NCBI GenBank assembly: GCA_013368325.1
Contig: JAACJK010000257.1
Span: 1 to 29,408, forward strand
Origin: Ephemerocybe angulata
Lineage: Eukaryota; Basidiomycota; Agaricomycetes; Agaricales; Psathyrellaceae
Reading direction: 5' to 3'
DNA: 29,408 nt
Shown one piece after another: positions 11,847 through 21,909 of this stretch; the stretch's first letter is position 1; each line of letters begins with the position of its first letter. Below the pieces are notes generated by a model. It made no database searches. It saw nothing but the letters and a program-made list of their open reading frames with translations, and was not told where the DNA came from. The translations under genes and the position numbers were made by a program.

Positions 11847-14800
11847 ATGGCCACCACACACCGCAGCGACTTCGACTCCAGGCACTCTATCTCTCCCAAG
11901 GTGTGTGCCCACTTCACTCTGCCCGAGACATTCCTCATCCTCGCCCTGGAACAGTCAAAGGCAGTGCCGGACACTTCTCGGTCAACAGCGGTATTAATGC
12001 AGCACGAAGCAAACCGGGCCATATCCACCCCGTCCCCCGTGGCCTACCGATTTCCGCCACCAGACCCCACCTCCCCGCCACGGTATGTCCTCGCCCAAAG
12101 CCACTCGCCCCGCGAGGCTGACCTCGCCACTAGACCGAGTTTCTCCGTCGCACCCCCTTTGATGAATGGCTCAGGTAAGTCAAGCGCTCAGGCCCCGTTC
12201 GCCGCAGCAGCCCCAACCAAACCAGCTGGTATGCCTTTTTCGGTTCGCTGGGCGGCAATTCGGAACTAATGGCGTGATTCATTCGACAGGCGCTTGTCCC
12301 CTAGGCGTGAGTCGCACTCGGTAACCCCCTGTCTAAAAGTGACGCCCGCTGAACTTCCTGCCAGCCCAAAGATTCTAGTGCCCGACACGAGTCAGGCGTG
12401 CAGCCCGTGACGTCGTCATCCCACGCTTCGGCGCTTGACAACGGTAAGCATCAGTACCCGGCGCTTCCAGTTCTGCTTCTCATCCATTTTCCCGCAGGTG
12501 CTTCGTCGCATCAACAATGGACCCGGCGCTCTTCGTCCTCCGTAAGTGCATCCTACCATCGCCCATTCCTCGCCCGCAACCCCTCCCCGGTCCCAGTATT
12601 CATTCTTCATAGCCACAGGAATCCGCAATGCGCGGCTACGATAACGAAGATACGTCACCGAGGCACCACGAAGATGTTTACGAGAGGGAGATGAAACTCA
12701 AGTGCATGGCGTACCCCCTCGCCATTCCGTCCACAATTCGCATTGGGGATGTCGGGCTTTTCAAGCCAAACGGTTCCTTCCACAAGCATTTCAATATCCT
12801 AGAGCCCAGCGAACTGCCGCCCTACTTCAATCCTCTTAATACTCCCATTCGGCCCGATGATACATGCACCTATCTCGAGTTCGAGCCACACTCTTTCATC
12901 ACTAGCGCGTCAATAGAGCGGTGCGACGACTATCCAGCCCCGACTGTGTAATTGGTGTTTTTCAGAGTTTCTCGAGTCTATGTTTGCTAACCATTTTTGA
13001 ATTTTCAGTGGTACCCGGTTTAGGAGCTCTGCTGCTGAAGGGACGATTCTCTCTCTGCCTGCTGGTGCGCTGAGGACAGAGATCAAGGAAATCTCCAAGT
13101 TCCGGGACTTCATCGCTCTCAACGCAGACAACTGGGCGCGATACTTGCGGGATCTGGGTGACCGGGTTGGGGAGTTGCGCTTGATCACGGGCCAGCTGAC
13201 AGCACCGTATTGGGGCATTGCGAGCTTCGAGAGGAACACGGACATCAACTTGACGCTGTCCTACAGCCAGAGCGCGGAAAAGGAGGCAAGGTACACTTGG
13301 AATGCCCCGCCGAGCGTCAGGACGACGCTCTCTGGTAAAATTCGATTTAGCCGCCCTTCCGATACGCTGGCGGTTACGTCGTTCACGATCACCCCAAGGG
13401 GATCTGGACCGCCAAGCGCGAAGGTTCTCTCGGAAGATAGGATGCAGGAAGACCCGGTTGCGATCATTGTGAGTGCGCGTGGTTTTGGAAATGAATGAAC
13501 GCTGGTTTGATAGCTTACCGCCCGTTTAGCGCCACCCCTGTGATTACATTAATGAGAGGCTGCTTGCTTTGGTATGTTTTTTTATACTTCATGACTGCTA
13601 ATGACACACGCTCATCGCGCCACTTCATAGACAAAAGTGAAGGTCGCAGTTTCACATGAACGCGATTGGAGTGCCATCTTGGAACAGGCGAGTCGTTTGA
13701 ATTGGTCCTCTGCGCGTTTGTTTACCCTTCCACGATCACCCCTAGTCCGACAAGAAGTTCCCGGATGAGGCTCTATTAATCCAGAGGGTGTTCTCATCAA
13801 ACGAGTTATGTCATGATGAAGGTGAATGTTTTTCTCCCTGGAGGGGATGAAGGCTCGTGCTGATCAAAACATTGTCTAGGCATTGCGTTTTTGCGATGGA
13901 AGCCGAAGCGAGTTGAGACTGCGTCCGCGGCAGATCTCTTGAAGGAAATTGACATTCTCCGTGACACGCTCGACGAAATCGGCGACAGCAACCTCGTGAA
14001 GCGCGCTGACTGTCTGCATTCAATCACCAGCAACATCCTCACCTACCTCAAGGTGTCCAAAAACAAGGATCCCCGGGATTCCAGCTTTTTGCTCTCTATC
14101 GCGATGTCGAATGTCGTCGAGGAGGCAAAGATTCTGTCCGAGATCAAGCGCGAGACGGCCCCCAGTCTGCATCTGTTCGCCTCTACCATGTGGGCAAAGT
14201 ATGTGATCACGGGTGAGAGCAAACTCCTTGAGCAGGCCATCTCGTACTGGCACAAGGCGCTGGATATCGACAGCAACTATGCGGATTCTATGAACGAGCT
14301 GGCCACTGCACTCTGGACCCGTTTCACGCGCTACAACCAGCCGCAGGACCTCAATGAAGTCATTGTGCTCTACCGTGGGCTTCTCTTCAGCCAGATTTCA
14401 AACAACCCCCTCTACATCCAATGGCTCAACGGAATTGGGCTTGCATTGTGGGAGAGGTACAAGCGGACCAAGTCGATGAACGACATGGACCACGCAATCT
14501 CATACTTCCGTCAAGCATCGGTGTCCTACCCAACGCCGTGCGACCCCTTCATTCTCAGCAACTTGGGCAACATCCTCATGGCAAAGGCGAAGGCGATTAA
14601 GGATACGACAGAGTCGGACGAGGCCATCTCGTGCTACCGACGGGCGCTAGACTCCGTGACGCCGCTACACCCGAACAGGTCGGCCTTCCTTACCAATCTC
14701 GGGGATGCGTTATGCTATCGGTACAGCCGGCGCTGTCTCATCGCCGACTTGAACGAAGCCCTCCGGTGCTACGAGCGGGCGCTCGACTTGCCCTCGCCTC

Positions 14801-15440
14801 ATCATCGCGATCGCGTGTCGTTGCTCGTGCTCTACGCGGAGCGCCTGCAGCAGAGGTATAGCAGTACCAACGAAATCGAGGACCTGGCTGAAGTCGTGAA
14901 GCGGTTGAGCGAGGCGAAGCGCCTTGCCAGCCCGTCGCATCCCAAATATGCCCTCGTGGTGGAGTCGTTGGCGCTCGCGCAGCGCGAGCTGGATAGCTTG
15001 GATAGGCATCGAAGTGACTTTGCGTCTCCTCCGCCGTCGAGCGCTGCCTCGCCCACAGTGGAGCAGTCGCATATCCCGACGCTGCGGCCGACACAGTGGT
15101 CGCCTGCGCCCGGCGCCGTTGCCAGTGGGAGTGGGGTGCGTACAGGGACAGCCCGAAGACGTTTAGGATTGTGGCAAGGTCGCAGACGATGAAGCCGTAT
15201 CCGAGTCACCGCCCGAGACATGGTTCGAGCGCTTCCGACAGCGAGAATGAAGAGCCGAGGGGGACGACGAAGGGAAATGGGTCGTTTTTGCCGCATCCGC
15301 ATGTGCTTGCGCCTGGAGCGAGCGTGTTGGGGCATGGACATGGGCATGTGAATGGGCATCCGGGGACGAGGTCGAAGAGCCCACAGTACCACCGGGGGCC
15401 GAACACGAGGAGGCACCATACGATGCCGGGGCTTCCTTGA
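11847..15440 (+). CDS. large protein: low-complexity N-terminus, predicted beta-rich domain, TPR array
   Basis: Exons 11847-11900, 11955-12082, 12134-12228, 12290-12306, 12365-12443, 12498-12541, 12619-12947, 13009-13468, 13530-13571, 13631-13687, 13746-13821 and 13880-15440 join in phase. The product is about 980 aa if one G is added to the run at 15133-15136. Residues 1-140 are Ser/Pro-rich. About 150-450 match an unnamed agaricomycete family: IRIGDVGLFKPNGSFHKHFN, SSAAEGTILSLPAGAL, LITGQLTAPYWGIASF, then HPCDYINERLLAL and VAVSHERDWSAIL. About 575-815 hold TPR-like helical pairs spaced roughly 45 residues (LGNILMAKAKA...EAISCYRRALD; LGDALCYRYSR...EALRCYERALDLP), normally protein-binding surfaces. 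The tail is Ser/Arg-rich with HGHGHVNGHP. One intron is GC-AG. The role is unknown; a signalling or effector adaptor is only a guess. Confidence 0.75.
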
Positions 15441-16265
15441 GATGTTTTCAGCTTTCTATGTCTCTTTTCCTTCTCCCTTGCCTTCTTTCTTAATTTCTTT
15501 TAGTATTCTCTATAGCGTATTCCCTTCATTCTTCTTCCTATTTGAGCACCCTTTTCTCCTTCTACCTTTCTATTCTATTCTCCCCCTTCATCGTTCGGCT
15601 TGCACAGTTCTGTCGTCGATCGATTGGTTCGGTGTTCTCAACAGAGAGTGCAGGGTCATTGGTTGCTGAGTGAACTTGTGGTTGTCGTACGCTTCTATGG
15701 AGCTCGCCCATCTCGTTGGCTTGGTGCTCTCCGGTGCGGAGTCCGAGATTGTCGGCCGCATGGATTTTGTTTGGCGATTCTTTCTTTCGATGCATCTATC
15801 CATTCCATTTGTACGCTTTGTGCTGCTGTCGGCTGGCGACATCGGGAGGGCGCCAGAATGTGTTCACTTGCCTGCCCGTCGGAGGCTTGTGGGTATAGGT
15901 TGTTCGCTGCGATTCGCTGGGCTAGGTCAAGTACGGGCTACGGTGGGGTGTTTGATGTTTCGTTCTACTTTGCATTCATTCTGGTCTTCTGCTGCCTTGC
16001 TTACCGTCTGTCTGTTTATCTGTCAAGTCACGCTTTGAAGATGAACGGTGCGAGCGTGACTTGGTCGATCGATTGATCATTTGCCTGGAGGCTGCTCCCG
16101 TGTGCCTGCCAGACTCTGGCCATCGAATGAACCTGTCCGTGGATCGAGAGCGCGTATCCGTCCGGTTTGGAGTGTGTTGTCGGACTGGATGGGTACTGGC
16201 TTTCGAGTGTGGAGAGGTTTGGGCGGTGGGGTGCGTTTGGACGGCCAGGAGGGTGGCCAAAATTC
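15441..16265. other. T-rich 3' UTR and flank, no supported gene
   Basis: A strongly pyrimidine-rich stretch just after the TPR gene stop (15441-15600) fits its 3' UTR. The rest, up to the left terminal repeat, has open frames (for example 15600-16076 +) without recognisable domains. Confidence 0.5.
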
Positions 16266-16288
16266 TGCGTTGCGGTGCGGTAATTTGC
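16266..16288 (+). repeat. left terminal inverted repeat
   Basis: This 23-nt sequence matches the reverse complement of 19225-19247 at 21 positions. It is built from TGCG/TTGCGGT words, and another TTGCGGTAAAT overlaps its inner end. Confidence 0.7.
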
Positions 16289-16614
16289 GGTAAATATACG
16301 AAAACTAAAATCTTTGGGCCTGGATGCGTACGTACATAGTTATATAACTCAGCATATGTCAGTACAGTCTACCAGCATAGAAATAACAAAGCGAGGAGGT
16401 GCCTATGGAATACCTGATAATATGTCAAAGTTGGTCCAATTCCAGCGACTGTTGGGCAAATCACAGACTCTAGAGCATGAAATAGAGCTATATGAGAACT
16501 ACCTTTATATATATGGTATGGCCCACCTCATACATAACGACTTTGGGCAGTGGAACCCAACACCTTCCCCAAACCAGGGAATTGATGTTGAGCCTTAGTT
16601 GATTCCCACGCGTC

Positions 16615-16717
16615 AAGTTGCGTTGACTTGCAGTGATCTGCATGTACTTTGCGGTTATTTGCGTTCACTTGCATCGAATTTGCGGTAGGTGACCTTCAAT
16701 TTGCGGTGGGTTTGCGT
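16615..16717 (+). repeat. left subterminal TTGCGGT/TTGCGTT array
   Basis: About ten variants of TTGCGGT, TTGCGTT, CTTGCA and TTTGCGT lie within about 100 nt in the same orientation as the left terminal repeat. The spacing is irregular. They resemble degenerate protein-binding repeats. Confidence 0.6.
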
Positions 16718-17323
16718 GAAAAGATTTTCTTTACAGGTGGGACCTTAGAATACATTAGTTATGGAAGTATATTAGTATATTGTATCTCTCGTTGTAGTAT
16801 ACAATCCCATATTGTGTCTCACGGTGCCATCAATATGGAGTGTGCCGGGCACGAATCTAATCGCCGTGCAAAAACTACCCAAAGGAAATGGGAAAAACCA
16901 AGCTAAGTACATTAGAGGTATATTCTGGGTATATTATACAAAATTTGGAGAGGTGACGAGATCAGGTTCAGCTGTGGTGCAATGAATAGTTGGTGGGTGC
17001 CCATATTGAGACGTGCACGGCGCCATCAAAGTTTGATAAGTCAACCGCCATTTTGCACCCCACTCCACAAGTACCTAAAGAATTCAGGAGATAACTTGAC
17101 ATTAGATTTAAGGTAGCTAGAGCATCGTGAATATGGAATCTTGTGAGGCGAGTGCATCAGGTTCAGCAGTAAACATCAATATACAATTCATTCGCACTTT
17201 TGGGGACAGAGCTATACTACGATACATGATGCTTCTTGGCTCGCTTTTTACTGCCAGGAATAAATCCTTCGTCCGACTCCCCTTCTCCCCTTCGTTTCTC
17301 TGTCTGTAAACGTTGATCCATAG

Positions 17324-18522
17324 TCACCTTTCTGGTGAGGCGAGTTGCGACTGGGACTGGGGCCGGAAGGTGAGCGAGTTTCTCTTGTTCCTTCTTCTTT
17401 GGCTTCGGTGAGCAGTTTCCGAAACGGAGAGGTGGCTCGTGGGTGGGCGTGGGTGGTCATGATATCCTTCGTGCTCCCAGCGGAAGTATTCTTCACCAGT
17501 CTTGATATCCTTCGCGCGATACCGATGGCACCTGGCGGCACAGTCATGGTGGACAAGTGGACCGGACCCGCATAGGGCGCAGCCGGCGTGAATTTGCTTC
17601 TCCTGAGTGCTGGGATCGGTTTTGGGCTTCACTGGGCGTGCACAGGCCGGATTGGGGCATACGTCGACCCCAAGACACTTGCTCGTCTTCGCTTTTCCAA
17701 TGGCAACGGAGTATTCAGTGGTTTTGCGGTTCCAGTTGCTTGTACCATAAGAACGGAACTGCCATTTCGCCTGGTCGTTATTTGGCTTTGCTTCATCCTC
17801 CGTTTCGAATTTTCGAACTCGTTTTCCATTCGGCCAGTCGTATAGCACAGTTCCTAGTATATTTTAGAGCATTATATCGTCGTAGGCACTATAGACGTAC
17901 CAGGTTCCGCTGTACATATTCCCTCTTCCTCTGATTCTCCTTCCGAGTCCGAACTCGAATCCAATTCAGCGCTGACCTTCTGCTTTGCCTCTAGTGCTGC
18001 CTGAGGTTCGTCCCTAGCTTGCGGTACCTTTTTGCGACTGTCTGCGGCTGGGGATTTCGCGATTTTTGCTTGTTCGGGCACGGGTAAGTGCTGTCTGGTT
18101 GCGGCGGGTTGAACGGTCTCGATGGTCGGCATTTTGGGTGGTTGCGTCGCTTCAGGCGGGTTGAACGAAGGCATAGGTACTCCAACATTGTATGCTCCTG
18201 GATTTCCGTAACCTAGACACACCAGAACGAAGATTATCAGCCTAGCATTGCTTGAGCCCTGAAGTTGGAACTCACCATTCATGTACGGTGCCGAAACAGA
18301 CATGTATTGGCTTGGATGGTACCCATGGAGCATCATATGGGGTGGTGGTTGCGCATACGGACTGTATACATGCCCTGGAGGAGCAGCGGGTTGGTACATT
18401 GGAGGATATTGCATGGGGTGGTGCTGATACTGCGGCTGGTTCACAACGGGCACTGGTGGTGCTTGTTGCTGTTGCTCGTCCTCCGAAAAGAAGGCAAAAA
18501 GCGCCCTTTTGAGTCTCTTCAT
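17324..18522 (-). CDS. GCM-domain (WRKY-GCM1-like zinc) protein, Pro/Gln-rich N-terminus
   Basis: Minus-strand exons are about 18522-18276, 18212-17901 and 17853-17324. The intron at 18275-18213 (63 nt) is stopless and in frame; that at 17900-17854 is 47 nt. The N-terminus is Gln/Pro/Tyr-rich (EDEQQQQAPPVPVVNQPQYQ, HPMQYPPMYQPAAPPGH). An acidic Ser stretch (DSSSDSEGESEEE) precedes the GCM-like domain: VLYDWPNGKRVRKFE, KWQFRSYGTSNW, CLGVDVCPNPACARP, CALCGSGPLVHHDC and FRWEHEGYHDHPRPP. The Cys pairs and the final His-x-His fit zinc ligands of the WRKY-GCM1 fold, a DNA-binding domain common in fungal transposon-associated proteins. A frame change after HLSVSE would move the end to 17248. Readings to 18985 (SWSDVLLGHYKLPFPIRRL and further) may be upstream exons. 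It lies alone inside a TIR-bounded element, so a role in binding the element's repeats is a fair inference. Confidence 0.72.
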
Positions 18523-19119
18523 GTCTTGATGATCTGTGTGAGGCAAAACGTGCGTTATTAGAGGTTGTCGAGTCCTCAAAATCTTTGGAGCGAGGCGCCT
18601 AATCGGGAACGGAAGCTTATAATGGCCCAGCAAAACATCGCTCCAAGAATCAAAGTCTGTAGGCGAAAGCGCATATATTGGGTCTATAATGTACAGATAC
18701 AATCTCTAGGAACCTGTTAACACCAATATACCAGCCATACTCGAGGCGGACGACTTACCACAGCCCACCCCGCCCCTATTGAGGGTCACCACCGGCCATC
18801 AATCCTGTTCCCCAAGCCCATGCCCAACCCTCCGTCTTGCGCGCCTCTCTAAGCCTCAAAAATGTTTCCGAGATACGCTGGGTATCTGCTGGTTGAGTGG
18901 ATGTTGGTCCTCGGTGCTCGCTGTTGTGGTGGTAAGCAGTCACAATTGACGACGTCGTTGCGGTGCTTTGCGTCACCTCAGACAATTCCCACAGTCATTT
19001 AACCTCTCCGCTGATCGAGGACAGGCTGGGCTGGGAGAACGATGCGCTATACCTTATTTACTGACTACTGAACATCTACAACACCCCATTATACCCCCGT
19101 GTCCTTCCCCAGAAGCCCT

Positions 19120-19224
19120 ACGCAACACACGCAACCTCACGCAAGTCACCGCAAATCCCAAAAATCTTGCGGCAATCAAGGCATTTGCGGTAACTTGCGT
19201 GTTATACACCGCAAGCCCATCAAT
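19120..19224 (-). repeat. right subterminal ACCGCAA array
   Basis: Several CGCAA, ACCGCAAA and ACCGCAAG words lie next to the right terminal repeat, mostly the reverse complement of the left array. One segment (TTGCGGCAATC...TTTGCGGTAACTTGCG) runs the other way, so the array is of mixed orientation. Confidence 0.6.
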
Positions 19225-19247
19225 GCAAGTTACCGCAACGCAACGCA
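19225..19247 (-). repeat. right terminal inverted repeat
   Basis: The reverse complement matches 16266-16288 at 21 of 23 positions. Outside it, the flanking sequence (AAAACCTGAACC) has no counterpart at the left end. Confidence 0.7.
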
Positions 19248-20135
19248 AAAACCTGAACCACCGCCAGGAGTGTGCGAAGTTGTGCTTTCGTCTCTTATAC
19301 TATACATTTTCCCAAGTTTTATCTTTAGTCTCGTCTTGCGTTTGCCCTTTTTTCTTGATCTTTTATGCATTCTCTTTCTTGTTGTGGCTGTCTTTTGTGT
19401 CGTATGCATATGTGTGTCTTTTTCCTTCCTTTTCAAAAATCGAGCGTTTCTTGTCTGCGTATCTCTGTGTTGTTTCTTTGTTTCGTATGGCTGTCTTGTC
19501 TCTCCCCGCATTTGTCGTAGAAGTAATATCGAAAGTCTTGGTTCCGTGTCTCTCCTCAAATGTGTGGATTCGACTCTTGAGTTTGGTGAGGATCTCATAT
19601 AATCCGGATGCGGTCTTTCCTACGTGGCCCGCGACGCCCAGATATCGTTTCCACCTTCTCCGTGATGTGTGTGGTTGTTTATGAGGCGTCCACCTTTCGC
19701 TCTCTCGATCTCCTGGTTATGGATCTAGTGCGTTCTTCAGCGGGTAGGGTGGCAGCTAATAGGGACACGGTGGGTGGGATAGGCGCGCGATTAGCGCCCA
19801 GCGTCTAAATCTCTTCGACACAGAACCCTTACGAGAACCGCCTTGGGCACTGGAGGAGTCTAGATCTGAGGTCTACTCTATATGCAGAAGCCTTATTGAC
19901 TGTCTGTCCATGCAGCGTTGCTGATCGACATAGAACTAAAGTGGGGGACAGAGGGTGAATAGGCGCCCAGTTGGGCTGGAGAAAGTACGTCGATTGTTCG
20001 CTGAGTTCACGCTAATGTCTTTCAAGCATACATATAGATTAAAAGAGTGATGAGGGGAGGGATCGTTACAAATAATAAGACAAGCTTCATAAGATCATTC
20101 AAAAGGACTGGGGTATACAACTCGGTGCATCTATG
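19248..20135. other. non-coding flank between the element and the DUF6534 gene
   Basis: A T-rich stretch at about 19280-19560 is followed by unremarkable sequence. Its right part should contain the 3' UTR of the minus-strand DUF6534 gene. The open frame at 19099-19602 (+) reads as a Cys/Phe-rich product of T-rich sequence with no domain. I see no supported gene. Confidence 0.45.
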
Positions 20136-21851
20136 TCACTGGTCAGTCCTTTTCTCAAGTTCGCCTTTGCTAGAGAAACGAGAGTCCGCGCCGGTGAGGA
20201 GCACGGGGTCCACCTTGGCGTCACACTCTCGAGTGACAACGATGTTGACGGTGGGCCCCGTCTCGGTCGTTGAAGTGCCATCCGTTCCGCACGTCCCAGT
20301 GCTTCGATTCGCACTCCTCGCGGCGGCGGCGGCGTTCTGGCTGAAGCTCCCTGCGGAAAGGGCGAACGCATTCGAGTTGAACCTTGCGTCGGTGAGGGTG
20401 GACTTGCGATGGTTCTCACGTCTGTTGAGCGATGCCAGGAGAACATTTGCATAGCTGTGGGGTGGAAGAATCGATGGGTTTGAATCAGTGAGATGTTCGT
20501 TGACGCTTAGTACTGAGAGGGGTACGTACACTCCGCCGATGACATATTGGCTGTAAAGTCCAGGTTAAGTGGAAAGCTCAGAATAAGGGAGAAGGATTCG
20601 ACTCACAAGGTGACGCCTGCGAGGCCAACAGCGTTGGACAAGCATACTGCGAGGTTTCCAGCGGCGAACGCCGTGAGGATGACTCCGTTCTCAACGGTGT
20701 TCAGTTGGAGGGTTTGAAGTAGGCCCCTCGTTGGACGAAATATGGTCTTCTGCCTGTATCGGTTGAGCTTTATGAAACAACGGTTAATAAGAACCGACAA
20801 AGACAGGAACCAACGACTCACAAGAGCGATCATGAATGAGGCGATGATCGTATCGGTCACCATATTCGTGATGAGATGAAGCACCATCAAGGTCTTCTCC
20901 TTCAGCTTAACTTCGTTTGAGTTGCGTCCCACTGCGCTGAACTGTGTCAACGGGATTATCAGACAGAGCCACTGGTCGCGAATAAGTGGGACTAACCCCG
21001 GCTGCGATACCGATGGAAGCGCCGAACTGGACGAGGGTCAACTGCAACCATGCATTGAGCGTGGTCTTAAAGATATTAGTATGGAGGAAAGTCGTACCGC
21101 AATGATTAAGATTGGTATGAATTTCATAACTTTGAGGTCCTCAGACAGTGCGTAAATTCGCCTAGGAAATCATTGTCAGATGCAGGATGTGTTTGGGACT
21201 TGTGTAAGCTCACCAGGCAAAGAAGATTTGAACGAATAGAAAGACTGGCATACAGTTTGGGTCAGAAATTCATTTACCCTCGTTATCAAATGTACTTACC
21301 AGCGCCGTTTAGAACCAGAGTTGCAGGAGCCTCGACCGCCTGTGTGACGAGGTATTCCGGGTGAACAAACCCTAGAACCAAGGTCCTCCATGCTTTATGT
21401 GTGAGAAAAGCGAAATGCAAGATCTGGCAGAAGGAAACTATAGCGACTGATGGAATCGCTTGAGAATGGGGGCAGACGTTGGAGGAAAGGGATGAGCCGC
21501 ACCAAGCGCTTTGGGGTAGATTCGGTCCTTTTGGCCTGTGCCTTGCACATATTGTACTGCGAAAGGATATCAGTCTTTCTTGCTACCGTTCCTAATCGAG
21601 GTAACTGAAAATGACGCACGAAGCTGGGCGAGAAACAGGCCCATCAGGAAGTATGCGACCAGCGCTCCGATAAGCTATACGCATAGCGCATTAGTTCACT
21701 GTCCTGGGCTCCTAGGGATGGGGTACGGTAGGGATAATAGTTGACATACAACAGGTCCAGAGCTGAAGATGATTCAGAAAATTGGTAATCAGAGGGATGA
21801 AAAGAGAGCTTACTAGGGAATTGGCGAGACTGGGGTGCTGATCGGAGCCAT
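20136..21851 (-). CDS. DUF6534-family multi-pass membrane protein
   Basis: A multi-exon minus-strand gene joins cleanly through about eleven short introns to give about 355 aa. ATG at 21851 starts MAPISTPVSPIP (exon 21851-21814), and the next exons give SGPVLIGALVAYFLMGLFLA. Later segments follow the family order: FCQILHFAFLTHKAW, FVQIFFAW, RIYALSEDLKVMKFIPILII, LTLVQFGASIGIAAG, LHLITNMVTDTIIASFMIAL, QTLQLNTVENGVILTAF, and YANVLLASLNRRE before a cytosolic-looking Ser/Thr/Ala-rich tail ending at 20136. These proteins are predicted seven-helix membrane proteins, abundant in agaricomycetes and without known function. Unlike its neighbours, this gene reads through without an obvious frame break. 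Confidence 0.8.
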
Positions 21852-21897
21852 CCTTGATTGTCTGTAGATCCTTCTCTCCTCGAGAAATAGGCTCATA

Positions 21898-21903
21898 TTT
21901 ATA
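21898..21903 (-). promoter_or_regulatory. TATA-like box of the DUF6534 gene
   Basis: On the minus strand AATATAAATATG lies about 45 nt before the ATG at 21851. This is the only TATA-like match just upstream of this gene. Confidence 0.4.
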
Positions 21904-21909
21904 TTAGAG

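Larger units (their letters stand above)
16266..19247. mobile_element. non-autonomous TIR element carrying a GCM-domain gene
   Basis: The ends are imperfect inverted repeats. The left end reads TGCGTTGCG-G-TGCGGTAA-T-TTGC. The right end, read from outside in, has T and C at the two separated positions, giving 21 of 23 matches. Inside both ends lie clusters of TTGCGGT/ACCGCAA words, the layout of subterminal transposase-binding repeats in several DNA transposon superfamilies. The interior carries one recognisable gene, a GCM-type zinc-domain protein, and no transposase that I can detect. No convincing target-site duplication is visible; the 8-bp flanks (CAAAATTC and AAAACCTG) do not match. The superfamily is unresolved: the GCM link suggests MULE-like or KDZ-like elements. 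The left half is visibly AT-richer than neighbouring genes. Confidence 0.6.

Noticed and set aside
16241..19262. Target-site duplication around the TIR element
   Set aside because: The immediate flanks share only a run of A residues; no 2-10 bp duplication is convincing.
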